In this document: piece after piece, positions 21,803 through 31,765 of the stretch
How positions within the stretch are numbered: the first letter of the stretch is position 1
Layout of the letters: every line of letters starts with the position of its first letter
DNA from: Cryoendolithus antarcticus
Lineage: Eukaryota; Ascomycota; Dothideomycetes; Cladosporiales; Cladosporiaceae
Reading direction: 5' to 3'
NCBI GenBank assembly: GCA_002077065.1
Contig: NAJO01000046.1
Coordinates: 186,001 to 250,000 of the forward strand
DNA: 64,000 nucleotides
Program-made: the position numbers and the translations under genes
The notes under the pieces: generated by a model
The model's input: the letters and a program-made list of their open reading frames with translations, nothing else
Told to the model about the DNA's origin: nothing
The model's database searches: none

Positions 21803-22510
21803 GCTTACGGCTCTTCTTGCCTAAGCGAAGGTATAGCCTAGGTGGAGCCGTACCCGCGATAGAGTGATTTTGGTGAAGGTGAGCCTCCTACAGGCAGTAT
21901 GGACTTGCTATGACCGTAATGGTCTCGACTTTTGCTTGCACAACGGGCGGACAGTTGTTTGCGGTAAGATCCAAGGCAGTTTTGCAAGTGAGGCGACGAC
22001 TATGAAAGATAGAACGAACGGAAGGAGATGGTCCAACTCAAGTGTCCCCTTTGCTGAATGTATGTCTACGCAGCTTCAGCCTTCATCCACCGTTTGCTGA
22101 CCTACCTTGCTGACGCTCCCACGACAACCGCTAAGGCGTGAGTAGTAATGACTAAGTCGTGTCTAGACTGTGGTCGAAGAGGTACGTGCGGGGTCACTTG
22201 CGTGATGATTCCACATCCGCAATGCGTCCAGTGTTATCGATGCAAACCGAGACAGCTTGGAACCGTACTTTGATGACGCTCGGGCACCGCCACTCGCAGG
22301 GCGATTTCATAGGACTGTAATGTCGTAGCAGTTGTCCATAGGCCCCGCGGGCTTGCGTTGTCAGAGTCACCCGAGGCAAGCACCGCTATGACTAGCACTT
22401 GGCCAGTTGCACAGATCCCAAGCCCGCCCCAAGGCGTCGATCAAAATTCCTCAAACCCATTCCCGATAACAGAGTCGACTATAATACAAAAGATTGACGA
22501 TGCATACTGC
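21803..22510. other. Intergenic upstream of the flavoenzyme, up to the tRNA
   Basis: About 700 bp holding the promoter of the minus-strand flavoenzyme gene and the 3' flank of the tRNA. Nothing else is recognisable. Confidence 0.4.
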
Positions 22511-22583
22511 TACAAACCCTGAGAATCGAACTCAGAACCTTCTGTGTGTTAGACAGAAATCATAACCGCTAGACCAGGCTTGC
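22511..22583 (-). tRNA. tRNA-Val, anticodon AAC
   Basis: A 73-nt cloverleaf read on the minus strand. Acceptor GCAAGCC pairs with GGTTTGT using two G-U pairs. The D arm is GTCT with AGCGGTTA loop, anticodon stem TCTGT/ACAGA closes the loop CTAACAC (anticodon AAC), and T arm CTGAG-TTCGATT-CTCAG is perfectly paired. Discriminator base is A; there is no intron. It decodes GUU and, with inosine, other valine codons. Confidence 0.9.
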
Positions 22584-22832
22584 AATGGAGGTGGAGCAGC
22601 GCTGTAAACTCATAATCAGATTAGCGGTGTCGGAACCATGCCTCACTTGCAATTCTCTTGAACCGCCAATAATCACGCGCAAATCCAAGCCCCACCCCCC
22701 TTTTGAAGTCCTTTCGCGAGGGCGATGGGAGACGCGAACTCGAATGGCACGACCGAGTCCTCACAGTGGCGGCAATCGCCACCATCATTCCTTAATCGAC
22801 TCCTACTTACTGACCGTTGCGAGCCAGCGATC

Positions 22833-23880
22833 ATGTCTGCACGGTCGTTGTCCCTCTGCGAATGCATCGGGCATGATGGCTATGTCGTCGTTCCATCCGG
22901 TCTCACAGCAATACAGCTCGATGAGCTCCGATCAGCGAGCAAGAAAGTCACGAAGAGGGCACGTGATGGCTACTGGCCTCATATCAGGACACTGCCGCGC
23001 CAATTTCCGCCGTGGCCAGATAATCCTAGTAACGGCATAGTGAGTCCCGCATAGACCTTTTGTCACTGAAGCGTTCTCGATAAGTGCAGTTCAAGTAGAG
23101 AGCAAGTTCTATCTACTGGACTGAGGTCTCTGCCACGCCGCAAGGACGGAAAATTGGAATGAGGGCCCAACGAATCGATGACCACTCTGCGGTACAATGC
23201 TAACCACCAGGATCTACCAGTGGGGCGTACAACAGCTCATGAACCCAGACTTACCGGGCAGCGATATCTTCACGGCGAGCTACTTCTCCAAAGCCAATCT
23301 CGAAATAGTCAAATCACTCCTTGACTGCGAGGTTGATGACCTAGTCATGGAGCTCTACAACCTTCTGGTCCGACCAGATGCAGACTTCGAACTCCGCTGG
23401 CATCGCGATGACATCCCGCCGACTGCCACGGCGGAGGAGGAACTCGCTCGACTCAGCAAACCTGCCTATCATGCCCAGTGGAATTTGGCCCTGTACCCGG
23501 ACAGCTCTTTGATTTTAGTACCTGGCTCGCATCGACGTCCGTTGACAGATGTTGAACGAGCGGCTGGTCCGTACGAGGCCAACATACCTGGTCAGATAGA
23601 CGTCAAGCTGGAGGCAGGCGAGATGGCCTTCTACAACAACAATATTTTCCATCGTGGAGCTTATCGCAGTGACGTCGAGCGTATGACGCTGCATGGTAGC
23701 ATGGGTCACGTTGCCGGAGGCTCGTTAAGAGCGAGGAACGTGCTGCAGCATGGAAGGGAATGGATCAACAATGTAGACATTTCGCGAGTAGAAGACCGAG
23801 AGACAGCAGAGGGTATGCGTGACAGACTTGTACGGTTAGCGAGCGAGTACGAAGAAGTTGGGTACACGCACAATGACTAG
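22833..23880 (+). CDS. Phytanoyl-CoA dioxygenase (PhyH)-like Fe(II)/2-oxoglutarate oxygenase
   Basis: Predicted non-haem iron dioxygenase, substrate unknown. Exons 22833-23039 and 23221-23880 give 288 aa. The 181-nt intron (GTGAGT..CTACCAG) joins PSNGI to WGVQQLMNPDLPG. Iron ligands are the H-x-D in WHRDDIPP (H130, D132) and the distal His in NNIFHRGAY (about 213), followed by an arginine-containing strand DVERMTLHG that can hold 2-oxoglutarate. The N-terminal CIGHDGYVVVPSGLT is the usual opening of the family. An upstream in-frame ATG at 22725 would add 36 residues of low-complexity sequence; 22833 is preferred. Confidence 0.87.
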
Positions 23881-24265
23881 TATATTTACTGTACTTCCGG
23901 GTGAGCAATGCGTCAATAATCTGACAACCGATGGGCGTCGTTGGCTATTCTGGTGGGATGTCAACTCTACAACTACGTTAGCCCTACCCAGGAACTGCTC
24001 AGCTCCTCAGAATTCCGAAATTGTCTTGAGCTACTATCATTTAAGCTGCAGTGGATGTCAAGCATAATTGGCGCAATGGAGAGACCCGTGCGTCTGCAGC
24101 TAAATCCACTTCAAGAGATCGGCCTCTTACAAGCGACAAGGAGTACAGCAGTTTGCGAATAATCTCAAGCTGTTCAGAGAGTACCGGAGACTTGCAATGC
24201 TGCGGGTTGATGAGAATCTCAAGTATACACAGCACCCCAGGTCTCTGCGTGGGCAAAGTCCCCGT
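23881..24265. other. Convergent intergenic
   Basis: About 385 bp between converging 3' ends. No feature is seen. Confidence 0.4.
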
Positions 24266-25982
24266 TCAAGCCTCTGTTGCCTTCCCGCTCTCTACAATAT
24301 TCTCGGTGCTCTCACTTGGCGCCACTCCCATCTTGCTGATATCGAACCCATTCGCCGCAAGGTACGATTTGAACTTAGCATCCTCTTCATCGATGACTGA
24401 TTGTCCGATTTCCGGCAAGAATCCCAGACATAGCGCAGCCGAGAGCAGGCACATTGCTGACGAGATGAAGAAGGGATACTGTCCTGCCTTGGTCGGGTCG
24501 GTGTCTGCGTATTTATTGTAGAGGATCAACAGGACCCTATTGCCGGCGAAGGCACCGATCTTTCCGATGGCAGCTGCGATGCCGTAGTACTGGCCACGAA
24601 CAGCGGTCGCGGAAGTCTTGGAAGCAATCATACCTACATCGAATTGTCAACAAATACCCCTAAGCCAACGACGTGATCGTGAGAGCTCTACCGATGCAGT
24701 TGCCAGGGCCTGCTTCGCCTAATGCAATAAAGGTCTGACGAAAGTGGTCAGTGTACTGCAAAAGATCAAAACGACATTGATCAACACGGCATTGAGCCGC
24801 CTCCCAGCGCATGGAGTCATCTTACCCCGTACATCACCACAAAGGCTGTACAAGTGTCAGCATCGAGTGCGCAGTTAAGACAGGCTTCTCATAAAGGTCC
24901 TACTTACCTCCGACATAGCGCGGCTGGTTGATGTACCCGTAGACGCCAGCAAACAAGAAGCCGAAAAGGCCCTGAATCGCAACGACGTAGCCCAGCGTCT
25001 TGCGAGGTCCCAAATAGTCGCTCAGCCAAGCACCTGGGATGCAGCCGGGCATGTAGAAGAAGTTCAGAAGAGTGTTCCAGCCGAACGTCACCCACAGCTC
25101 TGAGTTGTCACCAAGCAAATTGGTAAGCAGCGCAGAGGAGAAGATGCCGAAAGAGTACGATGAAAAGTCGTACATGAACCAGATGGCACTGACAATAGCG
25201 AGGCGAAACCAGTAGAACTTGATGACCAACAACCACGGAGTCCTGACTCGAGACATACTGTTGCGCTTGAAGGGTTCCGGCTCTTGTAGCTTGATACGTA
25301 GATACAAGAGCGAAAGTGGAGGAACGACCCCGAGACCGAGACAGATCCGCCATGCTGCGCGCAAATGGTTCTCTCCGGTAGCCAGTACGACGATCATGGG
25401 TACAAAGGCTGCCACTACGAAACCAAAATCGATTTGAACGTTCGTGAAGAGAGCGAACCAACGGTTCCGGGTTCCAGCCTTGAGCTCACCAGTACTCTCA
25501 GCGCAGCCCACAGATCCGGCCGGATACTCGCCACCAATGCCAATGCCCAAGAAGAATCGATATGCTGTCAATGCGGCAAGCAAGCCACTGACACTGCCAC
25601 CAGCACCATACGAGCCAGCGCCCAAGGCGGCGAACACAATCAAGATGATGGTGCTCACGAGAAGTGACCATTTGCGACTAAAGTGGTCGCTCGTCCAGCC
25701 GAAGAATAGCTGTCCAACTACGGTGCCAGCGAAAGCGATCGAGGAGACATTGGCCTGTGCGGGGCTGGAGGTATACTCCTTCTTGTAGATCATAGCAAGC
25801 ATGGTGTTAACGCTGCCAATAACACCGTTGAGATAGCCGTCAGAGAACAAACCAGCTCCACACGCGATCACAGGCCAGAGTCGATCCCATTGCGACTTGT
25901 TAGTTGCTGCGACTGTCCCTTGCTGGTCGAGAAGCTCTTCAGGAGTGAGCTTCTCGCTGGCGTGCTTCTCGTTCGGGTCCAT
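24266..25982 (-). CDS. MFS permease, GIT1/phosphate:H+ symporter type
   Basis: Plasma-membrane transporter of 501 aa with about 12 spans, likely carrying glycerophosphodiesters or phosphate with protons. Exons are 25982-24908, 24845-24826, 24734-24692 and 24633-24266. Exons 2 and 3 are only 20 and 43 nt. The splices rebuild RYVGAFVVMYGTFIALGEAG then PGNCIGMIASKTSATAVRG, and total length is divisible by three. MFS motif A appears as GWTSDHFSRKWSLL, and the family signature is FLGIGIGGEYPAGSVG. The last span is followed by a cytosolic tail of about 60 residues. The exact substrate cannot be told from sequence. Confidence 0.92.
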
Positions 25983-26863
25983 TGCCTCGGAGAGATGTCG
26001 TATCGAAAGCCGTATCGAGATCTATCGTTCCTTGAGGCTGCATAGAGTACCCAGTCGTAAGCTAGGTAGATGGGTCCAAGATAACGCCGATGGTATCGGA
26101 GTCTGTATATGAGGTATCTCTGCAGATTGGAAAGATTACCTTTCTGGGATCGACATGGTGCTGACGTAGTCCGAGCGCCGGGAGCTTCCCACTGAACGCC
26201 ACCACGTGCATGTCTCGTCCGTGAAGATAGGTCGGTTACCGAACTGCGTTCAGCATTTGGAGTCTTTGGAATGGCGAGGCCGCGCGATCATTCTGCAACT
26301 AGTGAAACAAGCACAAAGCTATTTCTTGGAAAGGCTTGGTGGAGCTTGGCTGCGCATCTTTCCGGATTCGCGGCACCCGTCACGTTGAGAAGGGACACAG
26401 TTGCATGGTATTCTCATTCCTCTGGATGACTTGGTGGCCTTGCATGTTGACATGGGCTGTTCATTAGTACCACACCCGCGATGAGAGATGTAACAAATTG
26501 GTGACAACGGTCTCCTCCTGTGCATGTCCCTCACTGAGACACTTGAACCGAATGATCACTCTTGCGGTGCGCGTTATAGCTGCAGTGAAAACCTTCGAAC
26601 GTTTGAAAGAGCGGATGTGCTATCACATCAAGAGATTGCGCGTCCTACTAAGGAGGGAGAGAGCTCTCCGCTAGACATATGACTGAAATGTCCGTACAGT
26701 CATGAAGCGCGTTGTGGAAACAGACAGAAGCCACCTCTTCAAGTGATACAATCATACAGGAAACGAAGATCTGTGAACAGCACATGTTGGGCTTGCTATG
26801 TGTTTCTTGATCGCTCTCGGTCTTCTCCAAAGGCTGCTCCGCACCTGAGTTTCACTGGACTTC
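25983..26863. other. Intergenic upstream of the permease
   Basis: About 880 bp with the permease promoter and the 3' flank of the small secreted peptide gene. Only short frames without coding character are present. Confidence 0.4.
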
Positions 26864-27277
26864 CTACTTCTTAATACAGTTGCCCAGATTGTTCGGGTTG
26901 GGCTGGTCGCAGAACTTCTTGCAGCCCTGCACTCTTGGGCAAGAGTTGCTCACCCCCGTGCATGCAACAGCGACGCACTGGTTTGCTCTCTTCTCAAGCT
27001 AGCACACCTGTCAGGAATGCTATCTCTGCTTCAGCCCATGAACCAACTTACGAGTGGGCTGTTAGGGCTCAAGTCTTCATCAAAGATGATGTGGGCGTTG
27101 CGCTCGGCAACGAGGGCTGTAAGGCGCGCCTAGATGAGCGTATTAAAATTGCAGGTATGCCGTTGTATCTTGTAGCAATCCGCTCTCCTCTACCTCTGTT
27201 GCGGCGTCCGCCACGGCGACCGGGGATGCGAGAGCTAGCGTCGACATCGCGAAGATGGAGAGGAGGGTGAACTTCAT
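26864..27277 (-). CDS. Small secreted cysteine-rich peptide precursor, KR-processed
   Basis: Three coding exons, 27277-27194, 27129-27052 and 26998-26864, with introns of 64 and 53 nt, give 98 aa. Each exon is too short to stand out as an open frame. Residues 1-17 form a signal peptide (MKFTLLSIFAMSTLALA). An acidic propeptide ends at L-E-K-R exactly at the start of exon 3, a Kex2-type site. The predicted mature peptide has 40 residues and six cysteines, spaced C-x4-C-x6-C-x5-C-x3-C-x10-C, and ends I-K-K. Known families with this layout include fungal effectors, antifungal or defensin-like peptides and other secreted peptides; I recognise none specifically. A likely leader intron lies just upstream (27317-27362). 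Confidence 0.78.
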
Positions 27278-27316
27278 ATTGGCGATTGGCTTGTGAATAC
27301 TGGAGGGTCTTGAATG

Positions 27317-27362
27317 CTGTACAAGAAAACGACACTGGAGCGTAAGGGCAGGCAGTACTTAC
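27317..27362 (-). other. Probable 5' leader intron of the secreted peptide gene
   Basis: A GTAAGT donor at 27362 and a TGTACAG acceptor at 27317 define a 46-nt intron that ends about 40 nt before the ATG. The size and signals match other introns in the window. Confidence 0.45.
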
Positions 27363-28692
27363 ATGGACAATGTGTCCACAAGGACGCGCAGCCAGGAGCA
27401 GCCTCCACGCTCTCCGCCGGCTCTGTGCCCTCCTCGCCGGTTGCTGTCAAGTACACAGACTGCAGCAGAAATGTGGTCTGGTCGCTGTGTTGATACCGAC
27501 CATACGGTCATGTTCAGGCCATGCGCAGTCGGAATCCTTCGAATAACAGCGTGGCAGTGGGCATGTACAGTATGCTCCTTTCAGCTGCAGCCACGGAACA
27601 CACTGCGGATGCGACCATGCTCCGACGTCGAGAATCATGCGGGTTAAGTGTCCCGTGCCGTGGTTGGGCCAATGAAGTCCGCATCTGAAGCGAACCAACA
27701 ATAATTATAGTGCCCAGGAACGCCGCATGGCACAGTATGCCGGGGATGCTGCTAATAGGGAGGTGCACTTTATCCATAGAAGTGAGCAGCATGAAGAATG
27801 TCGATGGCAATGCTCAAAAAGGGAAACGGACAAGTGTGGAAGCGGGGAAATGAAAGAAAATCATCATACGTGTCCAGCATGACGCAGGGGACTTGCACAG
27901 TGGTAGGCCGCATTACCGTATCCCCGCGGATGTGAGCCACGCGACATGCTCCTGAGCGTTGGCCATGTGCTCAGCATCCTCGTGAAAGGTTCCTAGGAGG
28001 TAGTTGATAGTGTGCAATTGATACGTTATGGTAGTGGCCGTCCCAGACGCGTCTGCCAATTTTGACAGTAACGTCCCGGCTGTAGTATTGGAACTCAGTA
28101 TCAGGACGCGAGAAACTGACAGATCTCCTTTTTGGACTTGAACCTGCGCTCCGAATCTTGACATGTAGCACTCCTAGTAGGTCGCCTCGGCTTCTCGTGG
28201 TGCAATGGATCGACACTACAAGGGGTAAGGCCAGCAAGTAGCAAGCTCGCCCGCAGTTGCCAATAGCACGGGTCGGGTTGGGCTTCCGATGTCCATCCTT
28301 TACGCGCATGCGCGACTCCAGATCATTGCGGCGAAGGCCGTCTTCGAGAGTGCGGTGCGAGTCTGGCGCCGACGCCTTTCTCTGAACAGTTGGCGGCTCT
28401 GTATGGGGTCCAAGAATCAAGTTCTCGACTCCTCGGGCGAGCGCAGTCCGTGGGAGAGCTCATCATCTCCGAGTCCCATTCCTTGTGAGTTGGCCAGGAG
28501 AGTCTCGCTCTCAATGCCATAGTACATGCTTCTGCTGTGATCCGCACACTCCTTCTGGAATCACTTGTTTGCGCTCACCACGGAGATTTGACTGCACGCT
28601 GTCAAATTGACCTTGAGTGAGGATTCTCTCACAGCCATGTTCCGCATAGGCTTTGCCCTATCATAGCGTCCAAGTGGCGATGCGTCCATCAC
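27363..28692. other. Intergenic between secreted peptide gene and bL33m gene
   Basis: About 1.3 kb. It should contain the peptide gene promoter. Minus-strand frames around 27913-28164 and 28323-28547 have no recognisable domain and no supporting splice structure. I see no further gene. Confidence 0.4.
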
Positions 28693-29042
28693 TCACTTGC
28701 CACCTCGCTTTTGTTCTAGGAATAGCACCTTCTTCTTGACTAAAGCAGACTGTTAGGTGTGACCGTGAGAGTCTGCCTGATCGCTGACATACCAACGGGG
28801 TCGTATTTGAGCATGCTCAGCGGGCGGTGAGTACGTGGCCGTCTGAAGGTCATCTGAAGGCGCCTTGAGTCAGGCCGAGCTCTCTGTGAACGCAGGTTCA
28901 TGGTGATCAACTTACGAAGAATCCGGTCTGAGCCATGGAGAGGATGCGGACGGCGATTGTCCTAGACTTTGCTACGGCGGTGTCAGCGAGCTCTCAGTTG
29001 CAGCAACGGTGACCGAGTCGCAGACGTACCTTTCTTCGCCAT
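28693..29042 (-). CDS. MRPL39: Mitochondrial large-subunit ribosomal protein bL33m
   Basis: Four tiny exons, 29042-29030 (13 nt), 28971-28916, 28853-28793 and 28739-28693, give 58 aa. Introns are 58, 61 and 53 nt, all GT..AG. The product starts MAKKAKSRTIAVRILSMAQ, then has RPRTHRPLSMLKYDPVVKKK and ends VLFLEQKRGGK, the familiar bL33 pattern of basic strands around Y-D-P-V-V-K. It is a structural protein of the mitoribosome. The gene is missed without splicing because no exon exceeds 61 nt. Confidence 0.93.
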
Positions 29043-29343
29043 GGCCGTGTGCGATGGAGCTGTTTGCCGAGCGACTGTGGTGAAGTCAAGGATGCCCAAA
29101 GTCATCAATCGCGTGCTCATCACGTGCACGGCGGTCGTCACTTCCGTCTCGGCCAATTCCGCACCTACTTGCCGAGGCAGCTCACATGCCGTGATCGCGC
29201 TGAACGACGGCTGATGTTCACGACGTATCTGACGTTGTTCAATTCCTGCAAGAAATAGCGAACAGACTTCAGTACTTGAGCCGCTCAGGATACTTGGTTG
29301 TAGCCCATACTTATAGCTCATCGAGCCCCCGGACAGAGCCACG
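29043..29343. promoter_or_regulatory. Bidirectional promoter, bL33m / PEX11
   Basis: Only about 300 bp separate the two divergent start codons, so core promoters must be adjacent or shared. No specific element was identified. Confidence 0.5.
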
Positions 29344-30163
29344 ATGGTCGCCGACGCCCTTATCTACCACCCGGCAGTGAGCCACTACAACAAGTTTGTT
29401 GCAACGACCAGTGCGTTGATCTTGAGTGTCGAGTAACCCCTCACGATACTAATTGATTCTCTTCAGTCGGCCGCGACAAAGCTCTACGAACGATACAATA
29501 CTTCGCCCGCTTCCTCGCCTGGTACACCTACCGCACAAACCACCCCCAAGCAACAGTTGACCTCTACACCAATGTCAAGAAGAATTTCGGCAGCGTGCGC
29601 AAGGCCATGCGTCTGACGAAATTCGTCGAGCACTTCAAGGCCGCTGCCGTGGCTTCAGACGCCCAGGCGTCGGATCCAATTGTGAAGTATCTCGCCGTCG
29701 GTCGACAGCTAGGCTATGCCTTCTACATGCTGTTCGATAATTTAACGTACCCGGACCACGTGGGGATCAGGAAGTTTGAGGGTGCCGCGAGGCTGCAGAA
29801 GGAGGCTTATCGGGCTTGGTTGGTGGGGTTGTCGTGCAATGTCGCAGCGGGCATCTACGCGCTGTGGAACCTAAGGGAGCAGACGAAGATCAAGTTAGCG
29901 GATCAGAACGATGCAGAGAAGACGGTGGAGGTCAAGAAGCTGGCTAAGTACGTGCGAAACATGATGAAGTAGCTGGCATTGCGTACTAATCCTGACACAG
30001 GGACCGCAGCGCGACTCAACTACAGCTCATTTCCGATCTTTGCGACATGACTGTGCCGAGCAGCGCACTTGGATACGCAAACTTGGATGATGGCATTGTC
30101 GGACTTGCAGGCACGCTCAGCAGTGTGATCGGGTTGTACGCTGCATGGGCGAAGGCGGCATAG
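29344..30163 (+). CDS. PEX11: Peroxisomal membrane protein PEX11
   Basis: PEX11 elongates and divides peroxisomes from the membrane. Exons 29344-29410, 29467-29947 and 30001-30163 (introns 56 and 53 nt) give 236 aa, the usual length. The N-terminus MVADALIYHPAVSHYNKFV followed by the TIGRDKALRTIQYFARFLAW helix is the conserved amphipathic region. The end carries a hydrophobic stretch, GIVGLAGTLSSVIGLYAAW. Splices restore TTIGRDK and KLAKDRSATQLQ. It lies head-to-head with the bL33m gene. Confidence 0.95.
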
Positions 30164-30304
30164 ATAATGTTGCCTTAGCGCAAGTCGCAGATCCCGTCAG
30201 ATTTCATACCAGCATGTAGCGGCGTCTGTGGGATATTTATCAATTCATTGGCACAGCCGCTATACCGTGTTTCAACAGCACCATGACCGCAGCTTCCGAT
30301 TCGG

Positions 30305-31258
30305 TCACGCGGATACTTTGGCGGCGGCATCTACAACAGCCTCAATATTGCCTTCGAGATCAGTTCCCACCGCCCTCTCCAAGACCATGACGTAAGCCCT
30401 TCTCTTGCGCTGCTCCTCATCGGCTCCTGCCAGCTCGACCTTCTTGATAGCTTTCCAATTCGCCTTGATCAGCTCGACAAGGTCGCTCGGATCTTGAGGC
30501 AACCCAAGCTTCCTCAGACTGTCTGCCGTTTTGCCATCAACGTTGGGATATGCCGATGGCCATTGCCATTGCACCCGCCGGAAGAAGATATTCAAGCCGG
30601 TCTCCCCGACGCCCTTGATGCTGGACTGGAGTATCTTCATCTCTTCCTCCATCTCGTCTCCACCTTTGTCGTGCACTCCGGCTAGCGATTTGCCTTCTTT
30701 GTCTGATGTGGACGCGAATTTATCGAGAATAACATCCGCCAGCCCGCCAATCTGCTTCGCAGTCTTGTCTTTGTGCTGCGTCCTTGCATCCCAGAGTGCT
30801 TGATGCTGTTTCTCAGCACCGGCAGTCTGCGTCGCCTTCGCAGAGTTGAAGCTGTACGGTCCATTGAGAACAGTACGGATCGCCCGCATACCGAGTCGAT
30901 GTGAGATCGGTCGCGAGAGAATCACCGCGCTCAGGAGCTCTTCCCACGGATTCAGGGCTGTCAGACTGTACGTTCGAAGCTTGGAGTCGCTAGTATCATC
31001 TTCCGGGCTTGAGTGCTTCAAGGCATCTTCCGAAAGCAGGAAGCTCAGAAGCTGAGCATGTGTCGGCGCGGATTTGGTTCCACGGGCTGACTTGCGCGCG
31101 CCTTGCGACTCAGGTGCTGTGTCTGCTTTGCGCTTCTTCGACTTCGTTGGCGCCTTGATCTCGGCGACGGCGTCGGTCTTTGGATGGTCGTCGGCCTTTC
31201 CGCCGGGAGCTTCATCGGTTTTGGACTTCTTCGCAGAGGTCCCTTTCTTGGGAGGCAT
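30305..31258 (-). CDS. HhH-like nuclear protein with Lys-rich N-terminus
   Basis: Single exon, 317 aa. The first 65 residues are rich in Lys, Ala and Ser with likely nuclear localisation signals (KKRK). The remainder is helical: LTALNPWEELLSAVILSRPI near 105 resembles the opening helices of HhH-GPD DNA glycosylases, and ILQSSIKGVGETGLNIFFRR near 215 has the helix-hairpin-helix G-V-G-x-x-x-A/L form. The catalytic Lys/Asp motif of endonuclease III is not obvious and there is no iron-sulphur cluster. It may be a non-catalytic DNA-binding relative. Uncharacterised proteins of this kind exist in other ascomycetes. Confidence 0.75.
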   Translation of the reverse strand: MPPKKGTSAKKSKTDEAPGGKADDHPKTDAVAEIKAPTKSKKRKADTAPESQGARKSARGTKSAPTHAQLLSFLLSEDALKHSSPEDDTSDSKLRTYSLTALNPWEELLSAVILSRPISHRLGMRAIRTVLNGPYSFNSAKATQTAGAEKQHQALWDARTQHKDKTAKQIGGLADVILDKFASTSDKEGKSLAGVHDKGGDEMEEEMKILQSSIKGVGETGLNIFFRRVQWQWPSAYPNVDGKTADSLRKLGLPQDPSDLVELIKANWKAIKKVELAGADEEQRKRRAYVMVLERAVGTDLEGNIEAVVDAAAKVSA

Positions 31259-31765
31259 GATTGACTTATAGTAAAGGGGTTATAGGACGTCGTATACACA
31301 ATTGAGAAATATAGAAATATTACCACGGTAGGCACGCATCTCACCACTACTTCCCTGCTCCAATGTCATGTCATACAAGCTTTGCGTCGTGATGTCAGCG
31401 GCTCCAGAGCCCGGTTGCGAAACATCATGATCAACACTGACGCGATGGAACAGGTGCTGGACAACGGATGATCGTTTCATTTCCAGCACTGGAAGTGCGG
31501 TGTTGTAACGAGTGGACTTGTGTAGTGACAAGCGAGCAAGCTGCATCGCCATTCTGTAGCAGCATTGGAGCTCAAGGTCACGTCTTGCGCGTTCTGGTCG
31601 CGTTCACTATTCCGCTTTTGGTGACTTGCAGGCCTTCACATCGCCCACATCTTCCAGCCAGGCATTCGGGATACTAATCTCGGCATTCGCTTGTCTGACC
31701 CGGTACCGTTCTTATCACGAAGCGAACATCTCGTAATGATGCTCAAGCAAGGGACTGGCAACAAG
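31259..31765. promoter_or_regulatory. Divergent intergenic, HhH-like / HLTF-like
   Basis: About 500 bp containing divergent promoters of two probable nuclear DNA-transaction genes. No specific element was identified. Confidence 0.4.

Noticed and set aside
27913..28547. Minus-strand frames between the secreted peptide and bL33m genes
   Set aside because: Tried to join them by GT..AG splicing; no consistent frame or motif emerged.
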